A stretch of DNA of 64,000 nt from Pseudolabrys sp. Root1462 (lineage in GTDB: Bacteria; Pseudomonadota; Alphaproteobacteria; Rhizobiales; Xanthobacteraceae). How positions within the stretch are numbered: position 1 is the first letter of the stretch; each line of letters opens with the position of its first letter. This document shows positions 24,951 through 34,116 of the stretch, one piece after another. The notes under the pieces were generated by a model, which worked only from the letters and a program-made list of their open reading frames with translations, searched no databases and was not told the DNA's origin. The position numbers and the translations under genes were made by a program. The DNA is taken from positions 3,094 through 67,093 of the forward strand of contig NZ_LMFS01000003.1 of assembly GCF_001426945.1 (NCBI RefSeq), written 5' to 3'.

Positions 24951-25164
24951 CGGTGCCGTTCCTTTGTCTTCGTCACAGATAGTGTCGATGATAGCCGCCG
25001 CCATAGGCCGCCGAAACCGCAAATTGCGGCCGCGTGCATGGCTTGAATGCCGGGGCTTGACCGGACCATCCTCGATGCCTTTGTAAGGTTGAGCCAGCCA
25101 CCGGCGCCGCGCCCGCGGCACGTTTCACGAACGCCGGATCGGATCCGGGCAAAACGAGAGCCAC

Positions 25165-26163
25165 ATGACCGCCCTTTCCGTGCTTGATCTGTCTCCGGTA
25201 TCGGCCGGTTCGAGCGGCGCCCAGGCGCTGCGCAATTCCATCGACCTGGCAGAGCTTGCCGACAGGCTCGGCTATATCCGCTACTGGGTGGCCGAACACC
25301 ACAACATGCCGATGATCGCCTCGTCGGCGCCCGATATCATGATCGGCCAGATTGCCGCGGCTACCCATCGCATTCGCGTCGGTTCCGGCGGGGTGATGCT
25401 GCCCAATCACGCGCCATTGACGGTGGCGGAACGTTTCAAGGTTCTCGAGGCGCTGTTCCCCGACCGCATCGACCTTGGGCTCGGCCGGGCGCCGGGCACC
25501 GACCAGGTCACCTCCTACATGCTGCGGCGGCGACAAGGTGTCAGCGAGGAAGACGACTTCCTTGACCGTTTCTCCGAGCTGATGGCGCTGGAGACCGGGC
25601 AGTTTCCGGCGGATCACCCGTTCCGAAACGTGCGCGCCATGCCCGACGACGTGAAGCTGCCGCCGATCTTCCTGCTCGGTTCGTCCGATTACAGCGCGCA
25701 ACTGGCCGGCCAGATCGGCGCGGCATTCGCCTTCGCCCATCACTTCGCGACCTTTCCGGCCGACGAAGCGATGCGCATCTATCGCGCGAGCTTCAAGCCT
25801 TCGGTCTCGCACGACAAGCCTTATGCCATCCTCGGCACACATGTCGTCTGCGCGGACACCGACGAGGAGGCCGACCGCCTCACCTCCACCGTCGATCTCA
25901 ATTTCACCCGCCGCAACAAGGGCGAGTTCCTGCCGCTGGCTTCGCCGGAAGAGGCGACAGCCTATCAGTACTCGCCGGCCGAGCGGGCCCGCGTCGCGCA
26001 GAACCGCGTGAAGCTGTCGGTGGGCTCGCCCACGACGGTGAAGGCCAGGCTCGACTCGTTGATCGCGGAAACGCAAGCCGACGAGGTCATGATCACGACC
26101 ATGATCTACGACCACCAGGCCCGCAAACATTCATACGAGCTCGTCGCGCCGCTGTTTATCTGA
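25165..26163 (+). CDS. LLM-class flavin-dependent oxidoreductase
   Basis: This is a 332-residue luciferase-like TIM-barrel protein. The landmarks [28 protein letters not shown] and [13 protein letters not shown] are those of the YhbW-type bacterial luciferase-like group. It uses reduced FMN, probably as a monooxygenase or oxidoreductase of unknown substrate. It lies 69 bp before a DLH-family gene on the same strand, and the two may be cotranscribed. Confidence 0.9.
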   Translation: MTALSVLDLSPVSAGSSGAQALRNSIDLAELADRLGYIRYWVAEHHNMPMIASSAPDIMIGQIAAATHRIRVGSGGVMLPNHAPLTVAERFKVLEALFPDRIDLGLGRAPGTDQVTSYMLRRRQGVSEEDDFLDRFSELMALETGQFPADHPFRNVRAMPDDVKLPPIFLLGSSDYSAQLAGQIGAAFAFAHHFATFPADEAMRIYRASFKPSVSHDKPYAILGTHVVCADTDEEADRLTSTVDLNFTRRNKGEFLPLASPEEATAYQYSPAERARVAQNRVKLSVGSPTTVKARLDSLIAETQADEVMITTMIYDHQARKHSYELVAPLFI

Positions 26164-26232
26164 CGCTCGCGAAGCGCCGGCCATGGTGCTAAAACCGGCG
26201 CCAACGCAAAGCACATATGACGGGAGCCTGCC

Positions 26233-26904
26233 TTGGGCACGAAGCTGACACTGACGACCAGCGACAAACACACGCTCGGCGCTTATCGCGCCGATCCGGC
26301 CGGCAAGCCGAAAGGCGGCATCGTCGTCATCCAGGAAATCTTCGGCGTCAATCATCACATCCGCAACGTCTGCGACCGTCTCGCCGCCAATGGCTACACG
26401 GCGATCGCGCCGGCGGTGTTCGACCGCTTCGTGCGCGATTTCGAATGCGGCTATACGCCCGATGAGATCGCGCATGCGCGCAGCTATCTCGGCAACCTCA
26501 ACTGGGATCACATGATCCTCGACATGGCGGCGGCGCAGGCCAACATCCGCAGCGTCGGCGCCTTGGGTGTCATCGGCTTCTGCATGGGCGGCACCGCCTC
26601 ATTCCTCGCCGCCTGCCGCATTCCGGGCTTTGCCGCCGGCGTGTCGTTTTATGGCGGCGGCATCGGCAAGTTCGCCGACGAGAAGCCGAAGTGTCCGATG
26701 CAGATGCATTTCGGCGAAGCCGACGACGGCATTCCGATGACCGTGGTCGAGGAGATCAAGCAGAAGCAGCGCCCGGCCGAGATCTACACCTACCCGGCCG
26801 CGCCGCACGGCTTCGCCTGCGACGAGCGCGCCTCGTTCCGGCAGGATGCCTCGGACCTCGCCTGGAAGCGCACCTACGAATTCTTTGCCAAGCATCTGTC
26901 GTAG
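26233..26904 (+). CDS. Dienelactone hydrolase family protein (second)
   Basis: This 223-residue alpha/beta hydrolase has the nucleophile elbow GFCMGGT (Cys), the His in PHGFAC, and the family opening VVIQEIFGVNHHIRNVCDRLA. It was started at TTG 26233, which has GGGAG seven bases upstream; no in-frame ATG fits a full-length protein. It differs clearly from the DLH at 17710, so it is not a recent duplicate. A strong terminator follows. Confidence 0.87.
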   Translation: MGTKLTLTTSDKHTLGAYRADPAGKPKGGIVVIQEIFGVNHHIRNVCDRLAANGYTAIAPAVFDRFVRDFECGYTPDEIAHARSYLGNLNWDHMILDMAAAQANIRSVGALGVIGFCMGGTASFLAACRIPGFAAGVSFYGGGIGKFADEKPKCPMQMHFGEADDGIPMTVVEEIKQKQRPAEIYTYPAAPHGFACDERASFRQDASDLAWKRTYEFFAKHLS

Positions 26905-26922
26905 ACGACGCGGAGTCGCGTC

Positions 26923-26954
26923 AAAAATGCCCGGCGCAACGCCGGGCATTTTTT
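26923..26954. terminator. Bidirectional rho-independent terminator
   Basis: AAAAATGCCCGGCG-CAA-CGCCGGGCATTTTTT is a perfect hairpin flanked by A and T runs on both sides. It serves the convergent DLH and EamA genes; the EamA stop codon overlaps its right edge. Confidence 0.92.
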
Positions 26955-27873
26955 ATGGTGCAGGTTTCGTGGCGTTGCGCGACGGAATGCTCATCGCGGC
27001 GACACCGACGATGACACAGACCAGGCCGATCCACGCCGTCGAGGTCGGCTGTTCGCCGAGGAAGACCACGCCGATCATCACGCCGATCGGCACTCTTACG
27101 TAAGCCTGCGCGGTAGTGCCGACCGACCCCAGCGTCTCCAGCAGGCGGAAGTAGATGGTGAAGGCGAGCGCTGTGGAGACAACTGACAGGCCAAGCAAGG
27201 CCAGCACCGATGTGCTCGACGGATGCAGCGTCCACGGCTGGTCGAACAGCAGGCTCGCCGGCACCAGGATGATGGCGCCGCAGATCAACGAACCTGCGGC
27301 CGGCATGATCGGATCGAGGCCCTTGAAGCGACGGCCGAAGATTGCGGCACCGGCGTAACACACGGTCGCGGCGACGACCGCAAGCTGCGCCGTGAGATCG
27401 CGGCCGAGGCCGTCGAGCGCTTCGACGCCGACAATCAAACAAGTGCCGGCGAGGCCGGCGACGACACCGACGAGCTTACGCGCGGTCACCGCCTCATGGC
27501 GCGTAATCGCGGCGGTGAGCAGAAAGGTGAAGATCGGCGACGTCGAATTGAGAATGACGGCCAGGCCGGCATCGATGCTGCGCTCGGCCCAGGCGAGCAG
27601 CGTAAAGGGGATGGCGCTGTTGAGGCAGGCCTGAAACATGAACCATCGCCATGTCCGGCCGTCGCGCGGCAAGTGGAGGCCGCGCCAGCGGATCACTGCG
27701 AGCAGGAGCGCGCCGGCGATGAAGGTGCGCGCAGCGATCAGGGTGATCGGCGGGATGGTGGCGACGCCGAGTTTGATGAAAGTGTAGGAAGCGCCCCATA
27801 CGGTGGCGAGCACCGCCAGCATCGCGAGTTCGAAGGCGAGGTGAGATTTCGCGGCGGTCGTAGTGGCGGTCAT
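26953..27873 (-). CDS. DMT superfamily (EamA) transporter
   Basis: This is a 306-residue exporter with about ten membrane segments and two EamA repeats (about 12-145 and 155-295; WGASYTFIKLGVATIPP in the first, TTAQAYVRVPIGVMIGVVFLGE in the second). It is the third EamA protein in the window. The substrate is unknown. Its end abuts the bidirectional terminator. Confidence 0.87.
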   Translation of the reverse strand: MTATTTAAKSHLAFELAMLAVLATVWGASYTFIKLGVATIPPITLIAARTFIAGALLLAVIRWRGLHLPRDGRTWRWFMFQACLNSAIPFTLLAWAERSIDAGLAVILNSTSPIFTFLLTAAITRHEAVTARKLVGVVAGLAGTCLIVGVEALDGLGRDLTAQLAVVAATVCYAGAAIFGRRFKGLDPIMPAAGSLICGAIILVPASLLFDQPWTLHPSSTSVLALLGLSVVSTALAFTIYFRLLETLGSVGTTAQAYVRVPIGVMIGVVFLGEQPTSTAWIGLVCVIVGVAAMSIPSRNATKPAP

Positions 27874-27938
27874 GGCGCGATCTTACGGCGCCAGTCGCGC
27901 CGGATGGTTCGGCCCTGGCCGAAGCGTCGGGCGGCGCC

Positions 27939-28964
27939 CTAGAACCAGCGTTCCTTGACGACGATGGTGTCGCCAGGCTGCAACGGATAGCTCAGCGGCA
28001 CATCGCCGCGCATGCGCTGCGTGGTCGAATTGCGCGTCAGCTCGACCGTCTTCTTCGAGGCTCGGGCGCTGAAGCCGCCGGCGATCGCAACTGCGGTCTC
28101 GACCGTCATGTTGGCGACGTAAGGATACTGGCCCGGCGTGGTGACCTCGCCGAGGATGAAGAACGGCCGGTAGGTCTCGACCTCGACCGTGACATGAGGC
28201 TCGCGCACATAGCCTTGGCGCAACCGGTCGGCGATCGACTTGGCGAGTTGCTGTGTGCTGGTGCCGCGCGCCGGCACCGTGCCGATCAGCGGCAGGTTGA
28301 CGTTGCCGCCGGCATCGACGGTGTAGCTATTTGTTATTCCGTCCTGGCCGAACACGACCACGCGAAGCCGGTCGCCGGAATCGAGCGTATAGGCTGGCGC
28401 CGTGGGTGAAACGGCGGCGTAGCCGTAATTCGCCGGCGGAACGTAAGGACCGCCGCGCGGGGCGGAAGCTTGCGCCGCCGTGGCGGGCGGCGGTGTGTAT
28501 TGCGCGACGTAAGGTTGCTGCACCGCGGGCTGCGGTTGCGCATAGGTGACGGTTGCCGTGCGCGAGCGCGAATTGAACAGTCCGCGGCCGGTCGAGGCGC
28601 CCCTTGGCTGCGCCGGCGCGGCGTAAGCTTGCGCGGCTTGCGGCGGCGCGTAGCTCGGCTGGGCGTAAGCCCCCTGGCCATAGGGCGTCGGCGTATAGGC
28701 CTGCTGCGCATAAGCCGGCGAGGTCGAGTACAGGCTGCGCGATGGCAATGGCGCCTGGGCGACCTGCGCACCGTAGGGCTGCGCGTAGCCTTGCTGAGCA
28801 TAAGTCGGCCCGGCCTGCGCCATCTGCTGTTGCTGCGTGATCACCGGCACCGGCTGCCCGGTCTGCGGATCCATGATGTAATAGGTCTGGGCGGTTTTAC
28901 GCGCGCAGCCGGCGGCCGCGAGAGCGACCATCAACACCAGGAAAAATCGGGCATTCCGCATCAA
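27939..28964 (-). CDS. Wza-like polysaccharide export lipoprotein with low-complexity linker
   Basis: This 341-residue outer-membrane lipoprotein has the lipobox AAGC with the acylated Cys at residue 20. Residues about 45-180 are a low-complexity Tyr/Gln/Pro/Ala linker full of YAQ and YAP units. After it come the poly-export domain (LDSGDRLRVVVFGQDG) and a SLBB-like repeat to the C-terminus. Wza-type proteins form the exit pore for capsule or exopolysaccharide. No Wzc, Wzy or glycosyltransferase gene is close by, so it is an orphan here. Confidence 0.85.
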   Translation of the reverse strand: MMRNARFFLVLMVALAAAGCARKTAQTYYIMDPQTGQPVPVITQQQQMAQAGPTYAQQGYAQPYGAQVAQAPLPSRSLYSTSPAYAQQAYTPTPYGQGAYAQPSYAPPQAAQAYAAPAQPRGASTGRGLFNSRSRTATVTYAQPQPAVQQPYVAQYTPPPATAAQASAPRGGPYVPPANYGYAAVSPTAPAYTLDSGDRLRVVVFGQDGITNSYTVDAGGNVNLPLIGTVPARGTSTQQLAKSIADRLRQGYVREPHVTVEVETYRPFFILGEVTTPGQYPYVANMTVETAVAIAGGFSARASKKTVELTRNSTTQRMRGDVPLSYPLQPGDTIVVKERWF

Positions 28965-29037
28965 AAGCGAATCCGGGCCAAGACGGAAATCGGAGCCCGA
29001 TTAGCGCTTTATATGGTTAAGAATCTCTAACCGCGGT

Positions 29038-29065
29038 CTGCCCGCCGCCTGGAGGCGACGGGCAG
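29038..29065 (-). terminator. Hairpin after msrA
   Basis: CTGCCCGCCGCC, TGGA, GGCGACGGGCAG forms a 12-bp stem with one mismatch just past the msrA stop on the minus strand. There is no clear U-run, so termination activity is uncertain. Confidence 0.4.
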
Positions 29066-29070
29066 TAACC

Positions 29071-29742
29071 TCAGGCTGTCGCGGAAGCGGCTGCTTTGAC
29101 CCCGGTGCCGACCGGGCAGGACACGCCGGTCCCGCCCAAGCCACAGTAACCATAGGGGTTTTTGGCCAGATACTGCTGGTGGTAGTCCTCGGCGAAGTAG
29201 AACGGCGGAGCGTCGACGATCTCGGTCGTGATCGCCTTGTAGCCCTGCTTCTTCAGTTCCTTCTCATACATGGCCTTGGAAGCCTCGGCGGCAGCCTTCT
29301 GCTCGGGGCTGTAGGTGTAGATGCCGGAGCGATACTGGGTGCCGATGTCGTTGCCTTGGCGCATGCCCTGGGTTGGATCATGGCTCTCAAAGAAGGTCTT
29401 GAGCAGGCTCTCGTAGCTCACCTTCTTCGGGTCATAGACCACCAGGACCACCTCGTTGTGGCCGGTCCGGCCCGAGCACACCTCTTCATAGGTCGGGTTC
29501 GGCGTGACGCCGCCGGCATACCCGACCGCGGTGACATAGACGCCGTCGCCCAGCTCCCAGAACTTGCGCTCCGCGCCCCAGAAGCAGCCGAGGCCGAACA
29601 GCGCCTTTTCGCTGCCCGCCGGATAAGGCCCTTTCAGCGGGTGGTGATTGACGAAATGGGCATCCGCCGTGGGGATCTCATGGGCGCGACCCGGCAGCGC
29701 CTCATCCTTGGTCGGCAAGGAAATCTTTTTGAATCCGAACAT
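29071..29742 (-). CDS. msrA: Peptide methionine sulfoxide reductase MsrA
   Basis: This 223-residue enzyme reduces the S-form of methionine sulfoxide in proteins. The catalytic motif [13 protein letters not shown] carries the nucleophilic Cys (near residue 52). [27 protein letters not shown] and the C-terminal [13 protein letters not shown] with resolving cysteines are typical of MsrA. The ATG at 29742 has CGGGAG upstream; an in-frame TTG at 29760 is the alternative. It is monocistronic. Confidence 0.95.
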   Translation of the reverse strand: MFGFKKISLPTKDEALPGRAHEIPTADAHFVNHHPLKGPYPAGSEKALFGLGCFWGAERKFWELGDGVYVTAVGYAGGVTPNPTYEEVCSGRTGHNEVVLVVYDPKKVSYESLLKTFFESHDPTQGMRQGNDIGTQYRSGIYTYSPEQKAAAEASKAMYEKELKKQGYKAITTEIVDAPPFYFAEDYHQQYLAKNPYGYCGLGGTGVSCPVGTGVKAAASATA

Positions 29743-29882
29743 GGCTTGGTTCTCCCGCAATTTGATGAGCCCAATATAAGCATTCGTCCGCCTTCCCGGT
29801 ACCGGAGGGCGATCACGACCAGGCCAGCTGCGAGTGAATGAGGTGACCCCGGTCCTCCGGGGAGATCAGCGCGCGTACCCGA

Positions 29883-30200
29883 TCATCGGGCATACCCGAT
29901 CAAAGGCCGCCGCGGCCGGCCGAGCAGCAGGAACAGGATCGCCACCACGCCGAGCACCGCCCAGGCCGGCCAAGACAGCAGCGTCACAGTGACCGGATCC
30001 CAGAGCACGCCATTGGCATAAGGCAAAACCAGCGGTTTGACCGCCGAGAGGCTCTTGGCGTTGAACAGAGTCCAGAGGTCGCCGACGCTGGTCAGAAAAA
30101 GCCGGTTGCCGGCAATCGATTTGGTGCCGTCATAGATCACCAGAACGAAAGCGGCGGCCAAACCGAACAAACCGAGCGCGCGCAGCAAAAAACGGATCAT
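29883..30200 (-). CDS. Small membrane protein, unknown function
   Basis: This is a 105-residue protein with two hydrophobic segments: about 4-22 (LLRALGLFGLAAAFVLVIY) and about 75-95 (SWPAWAVLGVVAILFLLLG). Between them is a soluble loop of about 50 residues, probably periplasmic, and a short Arg/Pro-rich tail follows. I do not recognise the family. It is divergent from malic enzyme. The ATG at 30200 was chosen because the hydrophobic segment begins right after it; the frame reaches 30221. Confidence 0.6.
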   Translation of the reverse strand: MIRFLLRALGLFGLAAAFVLVIYDGTKSIAGNRLFLTSVGDLWTLFNAKSLSAVKPLVLPYANGVLWDPVTVTLLSWPAWAVLGVVAILFLLLGRPRRPLIGYAR

Positions 30201-30450
30201 GAGACCAACGTGTCGGCACAAAACGGCGGAATTCCGTTCCCAGTAGCCTGCGCCGGGCCGTCCATCAACCCTCCCCCGATCCTGCTCCGGCCTACGCCGG
30301 GCCTAGCCGTGCAATGCGGGATGGGCGCCTTGCCAGTCCCTTGCCTTGAGTATCGCCCACCCCTTCCGGTAGAGGTTGAAGGAACAGCTTGGCCGCGGAC
30401 GCCTCCGGGGAAGAAAAGCTGCAAGAAAAACTTGTCCCCATGGAGTGAAA

Positions 30451-32715
30451 ATGGCCAAACGCCCGCGCCCGACCTTCACCGATCAGGAAGCCCTGAATTT
30501 CCACTCGACCGGCCGCCCTGGCAAGCTGGAGGTCATCGCCACCAAGCCGATGGCAACCCAGCGCGACCTGTCGCTCGCCTACTCCCCCGGCGTCGCCGTC
30601 CCGGTGCTGGCGATCGCGGCCGATCCGGCCAAGGCCTATGAACTCACCACCAAGGGTAATTTCGTCGCCGTCATCACCAACGGCACCGCGATTCTCGGCC
30701 TCGGCAACCGCGGCGCGCTGGCCGCCAAGCCGGTGATGGAAGGCAAGGCGGTGTTGTTCAAACGCTTTGCCGACATCGACTCGATCGACCTGGAAGTTTC
30801 GACCGAAGACCCGGACGCCTTCATCAACTGCGTCAAATATCTCGGCGCCGGCTGGGGCGGCATCAACCTCGAGGACATCAAGGCGCCCGAGTGTTTCATC
30901 ATCGAGCAGAAGCTGCGCGAGGTGATGGACATTCCGGTGTTCCACGACGACCAGCATGGCACGGCCATCATCTCCGCCGCAGGTCTTATGAACGCGCTGG
31001 AAATGACCGGCCGCGACATCAAGAACACCAAGTTGGTCTGCAACGGCGCCGGCGCCGCCGGCATCGCCTGCCTCGAACTGCTGCGCGCCATCGGCTTTCC
31101 GCCGAACAACCTCATTCTCTGCGACACCAAAGGCGTCATCTATGAGGGCCGCACCGACGGCATGAACCAGTGGAAGTCGGGTTATGCGGTGAAGACCGAT
31201 GCCCGCACGCTGGAAGACGCGCTGAAAGGCGCCGACGTGTTTTACGGCTTGTCGGCCAAGGGCGCGGTCACCAAGGAAATGGTCCGGTCGATGGCGCCCA
31301 AGCCCATCATCTTCGCCATGGCCAATCCGGATCCGGAAATCACCGCGGAGGAAGTCGCCGAGGTCCGCGACGACGCCATCATGGCGACCGGCCGCTCGGA
31401 CTACCCGAACCAGATCAACAACGTGCTCGGCTTCCCCTTCATCTTCCGGGGCGCGCTCGACGTGCGCGCCTCGACCATCAACATGGAAATGAAGATCGCT
31501 GCGGCCAAGGCTCTGGCGGCGCTCGCGCGCGAGGACGTGCCTGACGAAGTGGCGGCGACCTATGGCGGCCGGCTCAAGTTCGGACCGGAATACATCATTC
31601 CGACACCGTTCGATCCGCGGCTGATGTCCTACGTGCCGCCCGCGGTGGCGAAGGCGGCGATGGACACCGGCGTCGCACGCAAGCCGATCGAAGACATGGA
31701 GGCCTACAAGCATCAACTCAGCGCCCGCCGCGACCCCATCGCCGGCACGCTGCAGCAGGTCTATTCGCGGCTGCGCCGGGCGCCGAAGCGCGTCGTTTTT
31801 GCCGAAGGCGAAGAGGAGCAGGTCATCCGCGCCGCCGCGTCGTTCGTCGCACAGGGCCTGGGCACCGCGCTGCTGGTCGGCCGCGAAGACCGCGTCAAGG
31901 AAACCGCGAAAGAGGCTGGCATCGAACTCGGCAACGGTATCGAGGTGATCAATGCGGCGCTGTCGAAGCGCAATGGCGTCTACCTCAACTATCTGTACGA
32001 GCGCCTGCAGCGTCGCGGCTACCTGCTGCGCGACTGCCAGCGATTGGTGAATACCGACCGCAACCATTTCGCCGCGCTGATGGTGGCAAATGGTGACGCG
32101 GACGCCATGGTGGCCGGCGTGACGCGCAATTTCTCGGTGGCGCTGGAAGACGTGCGCCGGGTCATCGATCCCAAGCCGGGCCACCGCGTCATCGGCATCT
32201 CGCTGGTGGTGACTCGCGGCCGCACCGTGCTCGTGGCCGACACTGCGATCACGGAATTGCCGACCGGTGAGGAACTGGCGGACATTGCAATCGAAGCGGC
32301 GGGCGTCGCCAAGCGGCTCGGCTACGTGCCGCGCGTCGGCATGCTGGCGTTCTCCACTTTCGGCCACCCTGCCGGCGAGCGTTCGGAAAAGGTGATTGAA
32401 GCGGTCAAGATCCTCGATCACCGCCGCGTCGACTTTGAGTACGAAGGCGACATGGCTGCCGACGTCGCGCTCAATCCCGAACTCGCCACCGCCTATCCGT
32501 TCAATCGTCTGTCGGGGCCGGCCAATGTGCTGGTCATGCCGGCGTTTCACTCGGCGTCGATCTCGACCAAGATGCTGCAGGAACTCGGCGGCGCCACGGT
32601 GATCGGGCCGCTGCTGGTCGGCCTCGACCGTTCGGTGCAACTGGTGCAGCTCGGCGCCAAGGACACTCAGATCGTCAATATGGCGGCGATCGCCGCCTTC
32701 AATATCAGCGGCTAA
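30451..32715 (+). CDS. maeB: NADP-dependent malic enzyme with phosphotransacetylase-like domain
   Basis: This 754-residue MaeB-type enzyme converts malate to pyruvate, CO2 and NADPH. The N-terminal malic domains span about 1-425 (SLAYSPGVAVPV, FHDDQHGTAIISAAGLMNAL, NGAGAAGIACLELL for NADP). The C-terminal about 320 residues form a phosphate-acetyltransferase-like domain, usually regulatory. The ATG at 30451 has GGAG upstream. It is 12 bp before a DHDPS-family gene and probably cotranscribed with it. Confidence 0.95.
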   Translation: MAKRPRPTFTDQEALNFHSTGRPGKLEVIATKPMATQRDLSLAYSPGVAVPVLAIAADPAKAYELTTKGNFVAVITNGTAILGLGNRGALAAKPVMEGKAVLFKRFADIDSIDLEVSTEDPDAFINCVKYLGAGWGGINLEDIKAPECFIIEQKLREVMDIPVFHDDQHGTAIISAAGLMNALEMTGRDIKNTKLVCNGAGAAGIACLELLRAIGFPPNNLILCDTKGVIYEGRTDGMNQWKSGYAVKTDARTLEDALKGADVFYGLSAKGAVTKEMVRSMAPKPIIFAMANPDPEITAEEVAEVRDDAIMATGRSDYPNQINNVLGFPFIFRGALDVRASTINMEMKIAAAKALAALAREDVPDEVAATYGGRLKFGPEYIIPTPFDPRLMSYVPPAVAKAAMDTGVARKPIEDMEAYKHQLSARRDPIAGTLQQVYSRLRRAPKRVVFAEGEEEQVIRAAASFVAQGLGTALLVGREDRVKETAKEAGIELGNGIEVINAALSKRNGVYLNYLYERLQRRGYLLRDCQRLVNTDRNHFAALMVANGDADAMVAGVTRNFSVALEDVRRVIDPKPGHRVIGISLVVTRGRTVLVADTAITELPTGEELADIAIEAAGVAKRLGYVPRVGMLAFSTFGHPAGERSEKVIEAVKILDHRRVDFEYEGDMAADVALNPELATAYPFNRLSGPANVLVMPAFHSASISTKMLQELGGATVIGPLLVGLDRSVQLVQLGAKDTQIVNMAAIAAFNISG

Positions 32716-32727
32716 GGATCTTTATCG

Positions 32728-33624
32728 ATGTCCAATACGACTCTGTCCGGCGTCATTGCCGCCATCGCCACTCCCATCGACGACAACCAGGCGCCGGATA
32801 TACCGCACGCCATGAAGCTCGCCCGCTGGGAGCTCGATAATGGCTGTGACGGGCTCAACGTGCTCGGTTCGACCGGCGAGGCGACTTCGTTCTCGGTCGA
32901 AGAGCGCAAGGCGGTGATGACTGCCTACAAGACGAATGGCCTGCCGATGTCGCGGCTGATGGTCGGTACCGGCGCGGCTTCGGTTGCCGACGCCATTGCG
33001 CTGACCCGTCACGCTGCCGAGCTCGGCTTCGCCGGCGCCCTGGTGCTACCGCCGTTCTACTACAAAGGCGTGCCGGACGATGGCCTGGTCGCCTATATCG
33101 GCGCCCTCGTCGAAGCTACCGCCGCCCAGAAGCTGCCGATCTATTTATATCACTATCCGCAGCTGTCCGGCGTTCCGTGGCATGTCGAGCTCATCAAACG
33201 CCTGCGTCAGAGCTTCCCCGGCCGCATCGTCGGCCTGAAGGATTCATCGGGCGACATGGCTTATGCGCGTTCGGTCGCGGCAATCGACAAGGACTTCGCC
33301 ACCTTCCCGTCCACCGAGGCCTGCCTGATCGAGGCGCGCGGCGGCCAGTTCGCCGGCTGCATCTCGGCGACCGCAAACGTCAACGCGGATCTGTGTCAGC
33401 GCGCCTGGAAGACCGGCGATACGACGGCCCATGACGCCGCCGTAGCCATCCGTAAGCTGTTCGAAGGCCGGCCGCTGGTGCCCGGCGTCAAGACGCTGCT
33501 CGGCCATATCCATAGCGACCCGGCGCTTGCCCGGGTCCGGCCGCCCTTTGCCGCGGTCTCGGCGGCTGATCGCGCCGCGATTACCGGTGGCTACGACGCG
33601 ATCCGGGCCAAAAAGGTCGCTTAA
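32728..33624 (+). CDS. Dihydrodipicolinate synthase family protein
   Basis: This is a 298-residue TIM-barrel class I lyase/aldolase. It retains the Tyr motif (IYLYHYP) and the Schiff-base Lys in VGLKDSSGD (near residue 171), plus NVLGSTGEA at the substrate site. The DHDPS/NAL family includes lysine biosynthesis and several sugar-acid or pyruvate aldolases. Linkage to malic enzyme rather than lysine genes suggests a catabolic aldolase, but the substrate is unresolved. Confidence 0.85.
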   Translation: MSNTTLSGVIAAIATPIDDNQAPDIPHAMKLARWELDNGCDGLNVLGSTGEATSFSVEERKAVMTAYKTNGLPMSRLMVGTGAASVADAIALTRHAAELGFAGALVLPPFYYKGVPDDGLVAYIGALVEATAAQKLPIYLYHYPQLSGVPWHVELIKRLRQSFPGRIVGLKDSSGDMAYARSVAAIDKDFATFPSTEACLIEARGGQFAGCISATANVNADLCQRAWKTGDTTAHDAAVAIRKLFEGRPLVPGVKTLLGHIHSDPALARVRPPFAAVSAADRAAITGGYDAIRAKKVA

Positions 33625-33654
33625 AGCTCGGAAAAGCCGGTGATTCTTCGGGCG

Positions 33655-33683
33655 TTGACGCCCGGGCACAGGCCAACTATAAG
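33655..33683 (+). promoter_or_regulatory. Sigma-70 promoter of rpsT
   Basis: TTGACG (33655-33660), an exact 17-bp spacer and TATAAG (33678-33683) make a near-consensus housekeeping promoter. Transcription would start near 33690 and give a leader of about 110 nt before rpsT. Confidence 0.75.
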
Positions 33684-33695
33684 CCACGCGCAGTT

Positions 33696-33714
33696 GGGGC
33701 CGGGTTTCGGCCCC
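33696..33714 (+). promoter_or_regulatory. Leader hairpin of rpsT mRNA
   Basis: GGGGCC (33696-33701) pairs with GGCCCC (33709-33714) just after the predicted start of transcription, followed by a weak T-rich stretch. It could stabilise or attenuate the mRNA. Leader-based control is known for S20 in enteric bacteria; here it is only a possibility. Confidence 0.4.
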
Positions 33715-33801
33715 GCTTATTCTTGGACAGACCGGTTGGTGCCCGCGGATCAAGTCGGCCGCATGCGACCAGTCGCCCATTACAGATCGAACGAGATTTA
33801 G

Positions 33802-34068
33802 ATGGCCAACACGAAATCCGCCCGCAAGGCGACCCGCAAGATTGCGCGCCGCACGGCGATCAACAAGTCGCGCCGCACGACGCTGCGCAACTCGGTCCGC
33901 AAGGTCGAAGAAGCGATCACCTCCGGCGACCACACCGCGGCTGTTGCGGCGTTCAAGGCGGCAGAGCCTGCGATCATGCGCGCGGCGCAACGCGGCACCG
34001 TTCACAAGAACACCGCCAGCCGCAAAGTGTCGCGTCTGTCGCACAGCATCGCCAAGCTCGCTAAGTAA
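33802..34068 (+). CDS. rpsT: 30S ribosomal protein S20
   Basis: This is an 88-residue, strongly basic, all-helical protein that binds 16S rRNA early in small-subunit assembly. [16 protein letters not shown] at the start and [17 protein letters not shown] at the end are typical S20 segments. The gene has its own promoter and terminator and precedes dnaA, the usual order in alphaproteobacteria. Confidence 0.97.
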   Translation: MANTKSARKATRKIARRTAINKSRRTTLRNSVRKVEEAITSGDHTAAVAAFKAAEPAIMRAAQRGTVHKNTASRKVSRLSHSIAKLAK

Positions 34069-34089
34069 TTCCTGCGGCTTACATCGATG

Positions 34090-34116
34090 ATCCGCCGAGC
34101 ATGCTCGGCGGATTTT
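34090..34116 (+). terminator. Rho-independent terminator of rpsT
   Basis: ATCCGCCGAGCA/TGCTCGGCGGAT is a perfect 12-bp palindrome followed by TTTTCATTT, 21 bp past the rpsT stop codon. Confidence 0.92.

Noticed and set aside
30292-32640. A 782-codon open frame on the minus strand opposite maeB
   Set aside because: It mirrors the malic enzyme reading frame and shows no recognisable domain.
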